Of a DNA stretch of 12,564 nt, positions 1 through 7,801 are shown piece after piece. Source of the stretch: Bacilli bacterium. GTDB lineage: Bacteria > Bacillota_I > Bacilli_A > RFN20 > CAG-826. Where the stretch lies: assembly GCA_017531065.1 (NCBI GenBank), contig JAFXLR010000078.1:1-12564 (forward strand). Direction: 5' to 3'. The notes below the pieces were generated by a model. It was not told where the DNA came from, made no database searches, and was given only the letters and a program-made list of their open reading frames with translations. Position numbers and translations under genes: made by a program. The stretch's first letter is position 1; every line of letters starts with the position of its first letter.

Positions 1-378
1 GATATCGATGTTTTTCATTTCCTCAGACCAAAGCAAAACGATATTGTCATCGCACCCGTATTGGTAGAAAGAGGGCATCGTTTCGAAGTCACAATTCTTC
101 CATGATAGATCTAACAAATATTCATCTCCCGGAACATACCAATGACCCTTTTCGCCCGTTTTTTTGTGCCGTTTCTCAAAGTTGTCCGCTTCACCTTTGC
201 GAATCGAATACTCGGTAAGACAAGCAACAAAGTACGATTCGCTTGTTACACCAAAAGAGTTTTCTTCATCGCCTTTCTCAAAACAATAATCGCCGGGAAC
301 GAGAAGAATCATTTCTTTTGCGCAGCATGACAGAGTAAGCATGCAAAGCAACGATAGGATGACTATGTTTTTCTTCAT
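1..378 (-). CDS. Putative small lipoprotein, 5' part only (runs off left edge)
   Basis: An open frame of 126 codons starts at ATG 378 and stays open to base 1, so the C-terminus is missing. The product begins MKKNIVILSLLCMLTLSCCA: a positive N-terminus, a hydrophobic stretch and a Cys pair (residues 18-19), which suggests export and perhaps lipid attachment. The residues before the Cys do not match a perfect lipobox, so lipidation is uncertain. The rest is polar and rich in Glu, Lys and aromatic residues, with repeated 'VPGD' motifs near residues 27 and 89 and several more Cys. I do not recognise a family. No clear Shine-Dalgarno precedes the ATG, and codon use (ATA, CTA, TCG) is less biased than in the parvulin lipoprotein gene. 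It lies downstream of parB in the same direction, after a gap of 108 bases. Confidence 0.6.
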   Translation of the reverse strand, partial: MKKNIVILSLLCMLTLSCCAKEMILLVPGDYCFEKGDEENSFGVTSESYFVACLTEYSIRKGEADNFEKRHKKTGEKGHWYVPGDEYLLDLSWKNCDFETMPSFYQYGCDDNIVLLWSEEMKNIDI

Positions 379-434
379 ACGCTAAACAATACTTTACCAC
401 ACCCGCACCTGAGAATGGTTCCTCGTTCGTCGAG

Positions 435-464
435 AAAGTAGCTTTTGCAAACATGCTCAGTCAA
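435..464 (-). promoter_or_regulatory. Weak candidate promoter for the left-edge lipoprotein
   Basis: Reading the minus strand, TTGACT (459-464, five of six to TTGACA) is followed after 18 bases by TACTTT (435-440, only three of six to TATAAT). It lies between the parB stop and the lipoprotein start, the right place for an independent promoter. The -10 is poor, so this is only a candidate. Nothing else in 379-486 stood out; a short hairpin there lacks a T tract. Confidence 0.2.
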
Positions 465-486
465 ACGCCCTGGCCACCGCAAAGTA

Positions 487-1311
487 CTATTTTCCCAAGT
501 AGTCCATTATAAACTTATCTTTTTCTTCAACGGTGTCGAACTCAAAAGAGACAGAGGCTGGTTTGATTTTCACGTCACGAGCGTTGCTCTTGGTGATGAG
601 GGAGACCTCTTTCTCATAATCCTCATCCTCATAACGATATCTCTTAACGAGAGCTTCGGTTTCTCTAACTGAAAGCTTATTGTGATGGATCGTTTTGACC
701 GCCTCTTCGATCTCAAACTGGTCTAGCCTTAATAGTGCGCGCGCATGTCCGTAAGAAAGTTCGCCAAGCATGACTTCTTTGATGACCTTCTCTGGCAAGG
801 AAAGAAGACGGACGATATTGGTCACCTGGCTTCTAGATTGATGGGAGAGTTTGCCAAGAGTGGCTTGTGAGTAATTGAACTTCTGAGAGAGGGCGGTGCA
901 GATAAGTGCCATCTCGATTATGTTTCCTTCTCTTTCGTCACGGACGTCGGCGAGAAGCATGAGGAGAACCTCTTCATCATCCACTTCCCTGATGATGGCA
1001 GGCACTTCAGCGAGGTTGATGTTCTTCGCTCCGAAATACCTCTTTCTTCCAAGGATCAGTTCGTAGCGGTCGCCTTTGCGGCGCACGACAAGCGGATTGA
1101 AAAAACCCTTCTCTTTGATGGATTTTCCCAGCAAATTGACGGTTTTTTTGGAAAAAGTGACTTTATTGACGTAGGAATTGTCGTCGATTTTTTCTAGAGG
1201 AATATTGACCGAAGCTACGCTGCGATATTCCTTCTCCATCTGGAGAATGACATCTTCTTGCGAGAACTTCTTAACGAGTTTGCTAAGTGAGGAGACGTTA
1301 CTCTTTTTCAT
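487..1311 (-). CDS. parB: ParB-family chromosome partitioning protein (divergent)
   Basis: ParB-type protein of 274 residues. ParB proteins bind parS centromere sites, spread as CTP-gated clamps and work with ParA. Visible parts: a ParB N-terminal domain (about residues 37-125, 'SIKEKGFFNPLVVRR' then 'YELILGRKR'), a helix-turn-helix region (about 147-173, 'SQATLGKLSHQSRSQVTNI') with the following 'GELSYGHARALL' motif, and a C-terminal segment that would dimerise. The usual GERR motif reads GRKR (88-91), and the usual ENLQR-type box reads 'ADVRDERE' (121-128), so the nucleotide-binding signature is altered. I chose ATG 1311 over the upstream in-frame GTG 1326 because GAGGT sits 9 bases before it and the GTG overlaps that site. 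It overlaps the parA end by 14 bases, indicating translational coupling. Noc is a related family, but adjacency to parA favours ParB. Confidence 0.88.
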   Translation of the reverse strand: MKKSNVSSLSKLVKKFSQEDVILQMEKEYRSVASVNIPLEKIDDNSYVNKVTFSKKTVNLLGKSIKEKGFFNPLVVRRKGDRYELILGRKRYFGAKNINLAEVPAIIREVDDEEVLLMLLADVRDEREGNIIEMALICTALSQKFNYSQATLGKLSHQSRSQVTNIVRLLSLPEKVIKEVMLGELSYGHARALLRLDQFEIEEAVKTIHHNKLSVRETEALVKRYRYEDEDYEKEVSLITKSNARDVKIKPASVSFEFDTVEEKDKFIMDYLGK

Positions 1312-2071
1312 GTTCCAAAACCTCACGGGCTAAAGCGAGATAAGCGGCCGCTCCACTAGATGATGGGCGGTAATCGATCACGGACTGTCCGTGCGCACTC
1401 GCTTCAGGAAGAGAAACGTTCCTTGGGATCATGGTCACAAAGGTGTTCTCATCGAAGAGGCTTCTGACCTGGGCAACGATCTCGTTGCATAAGGAGGCTT
1501 TCGAATCGTACATGGTCATGAGGAAGCCTTCAATCTTTAAAGCCGGGTTGTAATTGTTTTGGATACGGTTAACGGTGCTAAGCATCGACGCCACCGCTTC
1601 CATGGCGAAAAATTCGCACTGTATCGGGATAATGACACTTGTTGAAACAACAAGTGCGTTGAGAGAAAGGATGCCAAGGGAAGGTGGGCAGTCGATGACG
1701 ATGAAATCATAATCACGCTTGAGGTGGCTTAGAGCGTCAGCCAAGACAGCGAATGGTGTGCTCACACCATGAGACTGCATATAAGCCTCAAGGTTAGCCA
1801 AACGGAGATTGCTTGGGACGATATCGACGCCCTTGCAGTTCGTTCTTCTGATGATCGCATTGATGTCGGCTTCCTTGATGCAAGCATCATAGACGGTATA
1901 CGCCAAAGAAGTGATATCAAAACCAAACCCACGGGTTGAGTTACCCTGTGAATCGAAATCAATCAAAAGAACCTTTTTGCCATAGCTCGCCAAAGCACTT
2001 GAAAGGTTAATGGCCGTTGTTGTCTTTCCGACTCCACCTTTCTGATTCGCGATGCTTATGATTCTTGTCAT
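1298..2071 (-). CDS. parA: ParA/Soj-type partitioning ATPase
   Basis: Chromosomal ParA (Soj) ATPase of 257 residues, which dimerises on ATP, binds DNA non-specifically and moves ParB-parS complexes. The deviant Walker A 'KGGVGKTTTAINLSSAL' (from residue 11) has the signature lysine, followed by 'LLIDFDSQGN' (Walker A', about 36-44) and Walker B 'FIVIDCPPSLG' (Asp127). There is no N-terminal helix-turn-helix extension, as in Soj and unlike P1-type plasmid ParA. Length is normal for Soj (about 250). Unlike most genes here it lacks a convincing Shine-Dalgarno; only GGA about 13 bases upstream is visible. It lies 62 bases after rsmG, behind a weak terminator-like hairpin and an inverted repeat, so it may have its own expression control. 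parB starts inside its last codons. Confidence 0.96.
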   Translation of the reverse strand: MTRIISIANQKGGVGKTTTAINLSSALASYGKKVLLIDFDSQGNSTRGFGFDITSLAYTVYDACIKEADINAIIRRTNCKGVDIVPSNLRLANLEAYMQSHGVSTPFAVLADALSHLKRDYDFIVIDCPPSLGILSLNALVVSTSVIIPIQCEFFAMEAVASMLSTVNRIQNNYNPALKIEGFLMTMYDSKASLCNEIVAQVRSLFDENTFVTMIPRNVSLPEASAHGQSVIDYRPSSSGAAAYLALAREVLEHEKE

Positions 2072-2083
2072 ACGAATATGTTA

Positions 2084-2098
2084 TTCCAATATTTGGAA
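2084..2098. promoter_or_regulatory. Inverted repeat just upstream of parA
   Basis: TTCCAA, three bases, TTGGAA forms a perfect 6-base inverted repeat 12 bases upstream of the parA start, in the short rsmG-parA gap. Its position would suit an operator or a 5'-UTR element. It does not match the known parS consensus (TGTTTCACGTGAAACA) or the Noc site. Arms this short and AT-rich can arise by chance. Confidence 0.3.
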
Positions 2099-2105
2099 AA
2101 AATCT

Positions 2106-2139
2106 AAAAAACCTTTGCAAAAACGAGTTGTTTTTACAA
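2106..2139 (-). terminator. Weak terminator-like hairpin after rsmG
   Basis: On the minus strand a 10-base-pair stem (TTGTAAAAAC with GTTTTTGCAA, one T-G pair, 5-base loop) at 2115-2139 is followed by AGG and six T (2106-2111). It overlaps the rsmG stop codon. The stem is very AT-rich, so it would be weak; partial read-through into parAB is expected. Confidence 0.35.
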
Positions 2140-2829
2140 TGGCTTCTTCTGGATGTCAGCCCAAGAACGAGGATATCTCTTTTCGGTCTTCTTCTCTTTC
2201 TTGAGGATGATGTTATAGCGGACTCCCTCATCATTAGGGAGAGCTTGTTCATTGATATTGATTACCTTAAGGTAAAGTTTCTGAATAGCTTTCTTGGCGT
2301 CAGCGAGTTCTTCTTTTCCTTTGGCGCCTTTCATGGCAATCATAAGACCCTTCTCTTTGATAAGAGGCACGCAGACCTCGAGAAGGATATTGAGAGGTGC
2401 AACCGCCCTAGCGGTCACGATGTCGAAATGCTCTCTCATATCAAGATCTTCGCCACGGGAGTTAACCACGAAAGCGTTCGTGAGATTGAGTTCTTTGATG
2501 ACCTCGTTGAGGAACATGCATTTCTTGCCAGTCGCATCAACAAGGGTAACGACGCATTTAGGATAAGCGATAGCCCAAACCATGCCTGGGAATCCAGCGC
2601 CGGTTCCTAAATCGCAAATGAGTTTGTCGTCTAAGAGGTCGTGATCGGTTGGGAGAAGGCAATCATAAAAATGCTTCTCGACGATCTCTGGCTCATCAGT
2701 GATGGCGGTGAGATTCATCTTCTCGTTCCATTCCTTAAGAAGGGAGGCGTATTTCTTAAAACGCTCAACGGTCTTTTCGTTAAGTTCAACTCTGCCTGAT
2801 AAGAGGCTCACCATCTCTTCGTATGTCAT
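2134..2829 (-). CDS. rsmG: 16S rRNA (guanine-N7)-methyltransferase RsmG
   Basis: RsmG (GidB) methylates N7 of a guanine in the 530 loop of 16S rRNA (G527 in E. coli) using S-adenosylmethionine. The 231-residue product is close to the usual Firmicutes length (about 240). It has the N-terminal 'LKEWNEKMNLTAIT' motif (31-44), the SAM-binding glycine motif 'CDLGTGAGFPG' (72-82), the acidic strand end 'VTLVDA' (94-99), the family motif 'VTARAVAPL' (138-146), and a basic 'RYPRSWADIQKKPL' tail matching the RsmG C-terminus. Its ATG overlaps the mnmG stop by four bases (ATGA), so the two are translationally coupled, as in many bacteria. Confidence 0.96.
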   Translation of the reverse strand: MTYEEMVSLLSGRVELNEKTVERFKKYASLLKEWNEKMNLTAITDEPEIVEKHFYDCLLPTDHDLLDDKLICDLGTGAGFPGMVWAIAYPKCVVTLVDATGKKCMFLNEVIKELNLTNAFVVNSRGEDLDMREHFDIVTARAVAPLNILLEVCVPLIKEKGLMIAMKGAKGKEELADAKKAIQKLYLKVININEQALPNDEGVRYNIILKKEKKTEKRYPRSWADIQKKPL

Positions 2830-4700
2830 AAAAGGCCTCTCTTCTTCATCGTCAAAATGATAATCGAAATATCAGCAGGGTTCACCCCTGGAATGCGTGA
2901 GGCCTGACCGATCGTGGCAGGATTGACCTTCTTGAGTTTTTCTCTTGCCTCAAGACGAAGACCTTCCCAAGAGGAATAATCTTCCCCTACTGGCATCTTG
3001 ATGTTCTCAAGCTTGTGATTGCCTTTGGCGTCTTTGAGTTCTTGGGTGATATAGCCCTCATATTTGACTTTTGTCTCCAGAGACAAGATGGTCACGTCAT
3101 CGAAGTCGCGATAACTTTCCATCTCTGGCATGAAGCTCATGATCTCACGGAGATGAAGTCCTGGACGTTTCAAAAGCTCATATCCCCTGTGGCCGATCTC
3201 GTAATCAGTGAAACCGTTGGCGAGCAAATATTCTTTAAGCCCTTCTTTGTCAGAGACGACTGTGTTCTTAAGTATTTCAATCGCTTCAGCGATTCTCTTT
3301 GTTTTGTTTCTATACTTAGCGATTCTCTCTTCGGAGGCTAAACCAATCTCGTAGCCCTTCTCGGTAAGTCTATCGTCAGCGTTATCGTGACGAAGGAGGA
3401 GACGGTACTCCGCACGAGAGGACATAAGACGGTATGGCTCATCAACACCTTTGGTGGTTAAGTCATCGATCATAACACCAATATAGGCTTCATCTCTGCC
3501 AAGGACGAAAGGACTTTGTCCTTTGATGGCTCTGACCGCGTTGATGCCAGCCATAAGGCCTAAAGCTGCTGCTTCTTCGTAACCAGAAGTGCCACAGATC
3601 TGGCCTGCGATATATAAGCCGTCATACTTCTTTGTCTTCAAAGTGGAGTCAAACTGGAACGAGGCCACCGCATCATATTCGATTTGGTAGGCGTATTTAA
3701 GGATTTCGGCATGCTCCAAACCTGGGAGGGTATGGACAAGCTTCTCCTGAAGTTCATGAGGGAAGCCAGTGCTGAAACCTTGGAGATAAATCGATTCCCC
3801 ATTTTCGAATTCTGGCTCAAGGAAAAGCTGATGGCGTTCCTTGTCAGCAAAACGAACGACCTTGGATTCGATGGATGGGCAGTATCTTGGACCAACGCCT
3901 TTGATGACGCCATTGAAGACAGCAGATTCGGAAAGATGTTCCTGAATCATCTTGATTGTCTCATCTGACGTATAGATCAAATAGCAAGGAAGCTGATTCT
4001 CTAAAGGAGTGAATTCCTTGGTTAAGTATGAGAAAGCGAGTTCGCCATCCATGCCTGGCTGGATTGAAGCGTTCGAGAAATCGATTGAGCTCTTCTTGAT
4101 GCGAGGAGGCGTTCCCGTCTTAAGACGGAACATCTCGATCCCCATCTTTTGAAGACATCCAGAAAGACCGTGCGAGGCTTCTTCGCCATCAGGTCCTTCC
4201 TCTTTGACCATTTGTCCGGAGATGATAGTGCTCTCCATATAGGTTCCGGTCGTGAGGATGACCGCTTTCGCGGATATCTTTTCGCCTTCTTTGGTTATGA
4301 CACCAGTGACTTTGCTCTCGTCATATATGAGTTCGGTAACCTGGCATTCCTTGATGGAGAGATTTGGAACTGTATCAAGGTATTCCTGAACGTGGGCTGG
4401 ATAACCTTTCTTATCGACTTGGGCACGAAGGCACTGGACGCCTGGGCCTTTGCCGGTGTTAAGCATCTTGATTTGGAGAGGATGGTAATCAGCGAACTGA
4501 CCCATCATTCCACCAAGGGCGTCAATCTCACGAACGACGATGCCTTTGGCACTTCCGCCGATATGAGGATTGCATGGGGTGTTGGCAATCATCTTCTTGT
4601 TGAGGGTGCACAAAAGAGTGCGCATTCCAAGATGTGCACTGGCCGCTGCAGCTTCAACTCCAGCATGCCCACCACCAACGACAATTACATCAAAATCCAC
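2826..4700 (-). CDS. mnmG: tRNA uridine-5-carboxymethylaminomethyl modification enzyme MnmG (GidA)
   Basis: FAD-dependent enzyme of 624 residues that, with MnmE, installs the (carboxymethyl)aminomethyl group on wobble U34 of certain tRNAs. The N-terminal Rossmann motif 'VVGGGHAGVEAA' (7-18) binds FAD. 'CNPHIGGSAKGIVVREIDAL' (43-62) carries the conserved Cys43, and 'GPRYCPSIESK' (270-280) the second conserved Cys274. 'RLKTGTPPRI', 'AGQICGTSGYEEAAALGL' and 'SSRAEYRLLLRHDNADDRL' are family hallmarks, and the helical C-terminus ends 'SRIPGVNPADISI'. The start is GTG 4700, supported by TGAGGT six bases before it. It lies 29 bases after sufB with no terminator seen. The partner gene mnmE, usually just upstream, is not in this window. 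Confidence 0.98.
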   Translation of the reverse strand: MDFDVIVVGGGHAGVEAAAASAHLGMRTLLCTLNKKMIANTPCNPHIGGSAKGIVVREIDALGGMMGQFADYHPLQIKMLNTGKGPGVQCLRAQVDKKGYPAHVQEYLDTVPNLSIKECQVTELIYDESKVTGVITKEGEKISAKAVILTTGTYMESTIISGQMVKEEGPDGEEASHGLSGCLQKMGIEMFRLKTGTPPRIKKSSIDFSNASIQPGMDGELAFSYLTKEFTPLENQLPCYLIYTSDETIKMIQEHLSESAVFNGVIKGVGPRYCPSIESKVVRFADKERHQLFLEPEFENGESIYLQGFSTGFPHELQEKLVHTLPGLEHAEILKYAYQIEYDAVASFQFDSTLKTKKYDGLYIAGQICGTSGYEEAAALGLMAGINAVRAIKGQSPFVLGRDEAYIGVMIDDLTTKGVDEPYRLMSSRAEYRLLLRHDNADDRLTEKGYEIGLASEERIAKYRNKTKRIAEAIEILKNTVVSDKEGLKEYLLANGFTDYEIGHRGYELLKRPGLHLREIMSFMPEMESYRDFDDVTILSLETKVKYEGYITQELKDAKGNHKLENIKMPVGEDYSSWEGLRLEAREKLKKVNPATIGQASRIPGVNPADISIIILTMKKRGLL

Positions 4701-4729
4701 TGCAAAACCTCAGTATTTTATGTTTTTAT

Positions 4730-6130
4730 CTAGCCGACAGAGTCGGACATATCGAGCTTAATGAGACGATTGAGCTCAATCGCGTATTCCATAGGAAGCT
4801 CTCTTGAGAATGGCTCGATGAAGCCCATGATGATCATGTTCGTCGCGTCTTCTTCGCTGATGCCACGGCTCATGAGATAGAAGAGTTGCTCTTCATTGAT
4901 CTTAGAGACTGTAGCCTCATGTTCGATATAGGAAGTCGAGTTATTGATTTCGTTCTTTGGATAGGTGTCTGAACGTGACTCTCCATCAAGGATGAGGGTG
5001 TCACATTCGACATGCGAGTGGGCGTTCTCCGCGCCTTCATGCATACGGACGGTGCCACGGTAATTGGCAACACCGCCATGAGAGCAGACGGACTTCGAAA
5101 TGATATTGGAAGAAGTGTTCTTTCCGATGTGGATCATTCTTGCGCCGTTGTCTTGGAATTGGTTTCTTCCACCGACGGCGATCGAGATAACTGTGCCTTT
5201 AGCGCCATCACCCTGGAGGATGCAGGCTGGGTATTTCATATTGCGGAGGGAGCCGATGTTACCATCAACCCATTCCATATGGCCATCTTCCATGACAAGG
5301 GCTCTTTGGGTAACCATGTTGACGATGTTGTTGGACCAGTTCTGGACGGTTGTGTATCTGCATCTCGCTCCTTTGAGGACGACGATCTCAACGACCGCGG
5401 CGTGTAAGGATTCCTTGCTATAGATAGGCGCGGTGCATCCTTCAACATAGTTGATGGAGCTGCCTTCGTCGCAGATGATGAGACTTCTCTCGAATTGTCC
5501 CGACTTCTCGTTATTGATACGGAAATAGGACTGGAGAGGCTTATCGAGTTTGACGCCTTTTGGAACATAGATGAAAGAACCACCGCTCCAGACTGCGCCA
5601 TTGAGGGCGGCGAACTTGTTGTCGTTGAATGGGACAACGGTGCCGAAATATTTCTTAAATAATTCTGGGTAAAGCTTTAAGCCCATGTCAGCGGAGAGGA
5701 AGATGACGCCTTTCTCTTCGGCTTCTTTGAGCATGTTGTGGTAGACGACTTCGGATTCGAATTGGGTGGTCGCACCGCTTAAGTACTTTTGCTCAGCCTC
5801 TGGGATGCCAAGCTTTTCGAAGGTGTTCTTAACGGCCTCTGGAACGTCTTCCCATTTGGTGGATTCATTATCAGCGACCCTCGTGTAGTAATGGTATGAA
5901 CCGAAGTCGAGGAAAGAGAGATCTGGGCCATAATTTGGGAGAGGGAACTTTTCAAAAGTCTTTAAAGACTTAAGACGATATTCGAGCATCCATTCTGGCT
6001 CACCTTTGATCTTCGAGATTTCTCTGACGACTTGCTCATTCAAACCAACGCCGGTTGAAAAGACCGTCTTCGCGTCGGTTTTGAAATTGTATTTGTATTC
6101 TTCTTCAAGGAACTTCGTATCTTCAGACAT
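4730..6130 (-). CDS. sufB: Fe-S cluster assembly scaffold protein SufB
   Basis: SufB is the scaffold subunit of the SufBC2D complex, on which Fe-S clusters are built in the cytoplasm. The 466-residue product matches the usual Firmicutes length (about 465). Hallmarks are '[20 protein letters not shown]' (165-184), '[20 protein letters not shown]' (228-247), '[20 protein letters not shown]' (370-389) with Cys376, and '[20 protein letters not shown]' (401-420) containing the Glu/His pair; from family knowledge Cys376 should correspond to the essential E. coli Cys405. I start it at ATG 6130, not the in-frame ATG 6196, because the first 22 residues of the longer form are unlike SufB, lie inside sufU, and GAAGGA precedes 6130. 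Only one base separates it from the sufU stop. Confidence 0.97.
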   Translation of the reverse strand: MSEDTKFLEEEYKYNFKTDAKTVFSTGVGLNEQVVREISKIKGEPEWMLEYRLKSLKTFEKFPLPNYGPDLSFLDFGSYHYYTRVADNESTKWEDVPEAVKNTFEKLGIPEAEQKYLSGATTQFESEVVYHNMLKEAEEKGVIFLSADMGLKLYPELFKKYFGTVVPFNDNKFAALNGAVWSGGSFIYVPKGVKLDKPLQSYFRINNEKSGQFERSLIICDEGSSINYVEGCTAPIYSKESLHAAVVEIVVLKGARCRYTTVQNWSNNIVNMVTQRALVMEDGHMEWVDGNIGSLRNMKYPACILQGDGAKGTVISIAVGGRNQFQDNGARMIHIGKNTSSNIISKSVCSHGGVANYRGTVRMHEGAENAHSHVECDTLILDGESRSDTYPKNEINNSTSYIEHEATVSKINEEQLFYLMSRGISEEDATNMIIMGFIEPFSRELPMEYAIELNRLIKLDMSDSVG

Positions 6131-6131
6131 A

Positions 6132-6581
6132 TCAGTTTTCCTTCTTTTCGAGGTCCTCAAGCATCTCTTTGAGTGCTGTCCAACCCATGGTTGCACAGTG
6201 GATTCTTGCGGCTTGCTTTCCGGTATTCATGAAGACAATCGCCTCATCAAGGACCGAATCGTCGTATTCCTTCTCATCGATCATCTTGAGGTATTGCTCA
6301 ATCATGTATAAAGAGTCTTTGTAGTCCTTGCCGATGCACTGCTCACAGACAATGTCTGTGGAAGCGGTTGAGATCGTGCAAGCGGTCCCTTCCCACATCG
6401 CATCGACAACTTTGCCATCGGACGACTTCAAATAGATATCGATATCGTCGATGCAGTTGACCGCGCTGGAATGGGTCTTGATGTATCCTTCGCCAGCAGG
6501 GACGCCTTTATGGCGAGGGTTTGAATAATGATCCATGATGATTTCGCGCATCATCTGGGGATTAAGCTCAAAAGTAGGCAT
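6132..6581 (-). CDS. sufU: SufU-type Fe-S assembly protein (sulfur acceptor for SufS)
   Basis: SufU is the zinc-containing, IscU-like partner that takes persulfide sulfur from SufS in Firmicutes. The 149-residue product has the '[13 protein letters not shown]' opening (14-26), '[11 protein letters not shown]' (64-74) with Cys68, and '[12 protein letters not shown]' (126-137) with Cys129. The first ligand motif, normally CGD, here reads C-I-D (Cys43, Asp45), so the three Cys and one Asp expected to hold zinc are all present. The '[19 protein letters not shown]' region is typical of SufU rather than IscU. The gene starts inside the sufS 3' end (14-base overlap), preceded by a strong AAGGAGGAG. 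Confidence 0.95.
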   Translation of the reverse strand: MPTFELNPQMMREIIMDHYSNPRHKGVPAGEGYIKTHSSAVNCIDDIDIYLKSSDGKVVDAMWEGTACTISTASTDIVCEQCIGKDYKDSLYMIEQYLKMIDEKEYDDSVLDEAIVFMNTGKQAARIHCATMGWTALKEMLEDLEKKEN

Positions 6582-7800
6582 CTAAGAACTCCTCCTTTGC
6601 GTGTTTGACGGCCTCGACGAGAGCGTCGATGTCCTCTTTGGTGGTATAGAAGTAGAAGCTTGCGCGTATGGTCGCTGGGGTGCCAAGGAAATCATTGAGG
6701 ATCTTGGCGCAGTGATTACCAGAGCGGCAGGCGATACCTTTGCTGTTGAGGAAGGTCGCGCCATCTTGGGCGAAGACACCGTTGATGTTGAAAGTGACGA
6801 TGCCCGCTTCGGAGTCGGCGTTATAGATAGTGACGTTTCCGGTCTTCTCTAATTCTTGAACCGCGTACTTCTTAAGCTCTTCTTCGTGGGCGTTAATGTT
6901 CTCAAGGCCGATGTTCATGATGTACTTCACAGCCGCATCAAGACCAATGATGCCTTCGAGGTTGACGGTTCCGCCTTCGAATTTGACTGGAGCGTCAAGA
7001 TATGTGGCTTTGCCACACATGTTGAATCTCGCATTCATTCCGCCACCGGTCATGAATGGGTCGGTCTTCTGGAGAAGGTCATATTTTCCATAAAGGACAC
7101 CGATGCCGGTTGGGCCGCACATCTTGTGACCGCTCATGGAAAGGAAATCGCAATCAAGGTCTTTGACGTCGATCTTCATGTGTGGAGCGGATTGGGCTCC
7201 ATCGACAACAAGGATCGCGCCATGTTTATGAGCGACTTTAGCGAGCTCTTTGATTGGGGTGACGTAACCAAGGACATTGGTGACTTGGGCCACTGCCACG
7301 ATTTTGGTTTTTGGGGTGATTGTCTTCTCAAGGTTCTCGGCGGTGAGTCTTCCTTCTTTTGTGAGAGGAATGAACTTAGTGACCGCACCGGTCATCTCGC
7401 AGACCTTGTACCAAGGAAGGACGTTTGAGGCGTGCTCCGCTTCGGTAAGAAGAATCTCGTCTCCTTCCTTAAGGAATTTGGCGCCATAACCAAAGGCGAC
7501 GAGGTTGATGGACATAGTTGTTCCAGCCGTGAAGACGATCTCTTTGGACTCAGCATTCAAGAGCTTAGCGAGGGTGTTTCTCGCCTCAGCGATTTTCTGG
7601 TCCATGTTGTAACAAAGATCGTAATCTCCACGGTGGGAGTTAGAGGTCTCGTGGGTGTAGTAATTGGATATCGCATCAAGGACACAATCAGGTTTGAAAG
7701 TGGTCGAGGCATTGTCTAACCAGACGAGTGGTTTGCCTTGCATTTTGATGCCGTTCCTCAGCATCGGGAAGTCGTTTCTTATGGATTTCAAATCAAGCAT
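6568..7800 (-). CDS. sufS: Cysteine desulfurase SufS
   Basis: Pyridoxal-phosphate enzyme that converts cysteine to alanine and leaves a persulfide on its active-site Cys for SufU. The 410-residue product has normal SufS length. It shows 'LDNASTTFKPD' (28-38), 'TEAEHASNVLPW' (119-130) with the PLP-stacking His123, 'VVDGAQSAPH' (198-207) with Asp200, the Schiff-base lysine in 'SMSGHKMCGPTGIGVLYGK' (Lys226), and the catalytic loop 'ACRSGNHCAKI' (Cys364), which marks group II SufS/CsdA enzymes. The start is ATG 7800, because GAAGGAGGT lies 6 to 8 bases before it; the earlier in-frame ATG 7818 sits immediately before that site. One base separates it from the sufD stop. Confidence 0.97.
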   Translation of the reverse strand: MLDLKSIRNDFPMLRNGIKMQGKPLVWLDNASTTFKPDCVLDAISNYYTHETSNSHRGDYDLCYNMDQKIAEARNTLAKLLNAESKEIVFTAGTTMSINLVAFGYGAKFLKEGDEILLTEAEHASNVLPWYKVCEMTGAVTKFIPLTKEGRLTAENLEKTITPKTKIVAVAQVTNVLGYVTPIKELAKVAHKHGAILVVDGAQSAPHMKIDVKDLDCDFLSMSGHKMCGPTGIGVLYGKYDLLQKTDPFMTGGGMNARFNMCGKATYLDAPVKFEGGTVNLEGIIGLDAAVKYIMNIGLENINAHEEELKKYAVQELEKTGNVTIYNADSEAGIVTFNINGVFAQDGATFLNSKGIACRSGNHCAKILNDFLGTPATIRASFYFYTTKEDIDALVEAVKHAKEEFLDAYF

Positions 7801-7801
7801 T

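Noticed and set aside
142..330. 62-codon plus-strand frame at the left end
   Set aside because: The minus-strand frame is open for all 126 codons to the edge and has a plausible signal peptide, so this is its shadow.
421..440. Short hairpin after parB (minus strand TTCTCG, five bases, CGAGGA)
   Set aside because: Six pairs with one G-T and no following T tract, so not a credible terminator.
2084..2098. Possible parS site upstream of parA
   Set aside because: TTCCAATATTTGGAA lacks the CACGTG-type core of parS; I saw no TGTTTCACGTGAAACA-like site in the window.
2065..2610. 181-codon plus-strand frame opposite rsmG
   Set aside because: The rsmG frame carries the SAM-binding and family motifs; the antisense frame is a shadow.
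4149..4733. 194-codon plus-strand frame opposite mnmG
   Set aside because: mnmG is unambiguous on the other strand with conserved motifs throughout; the antisense product has no family features.
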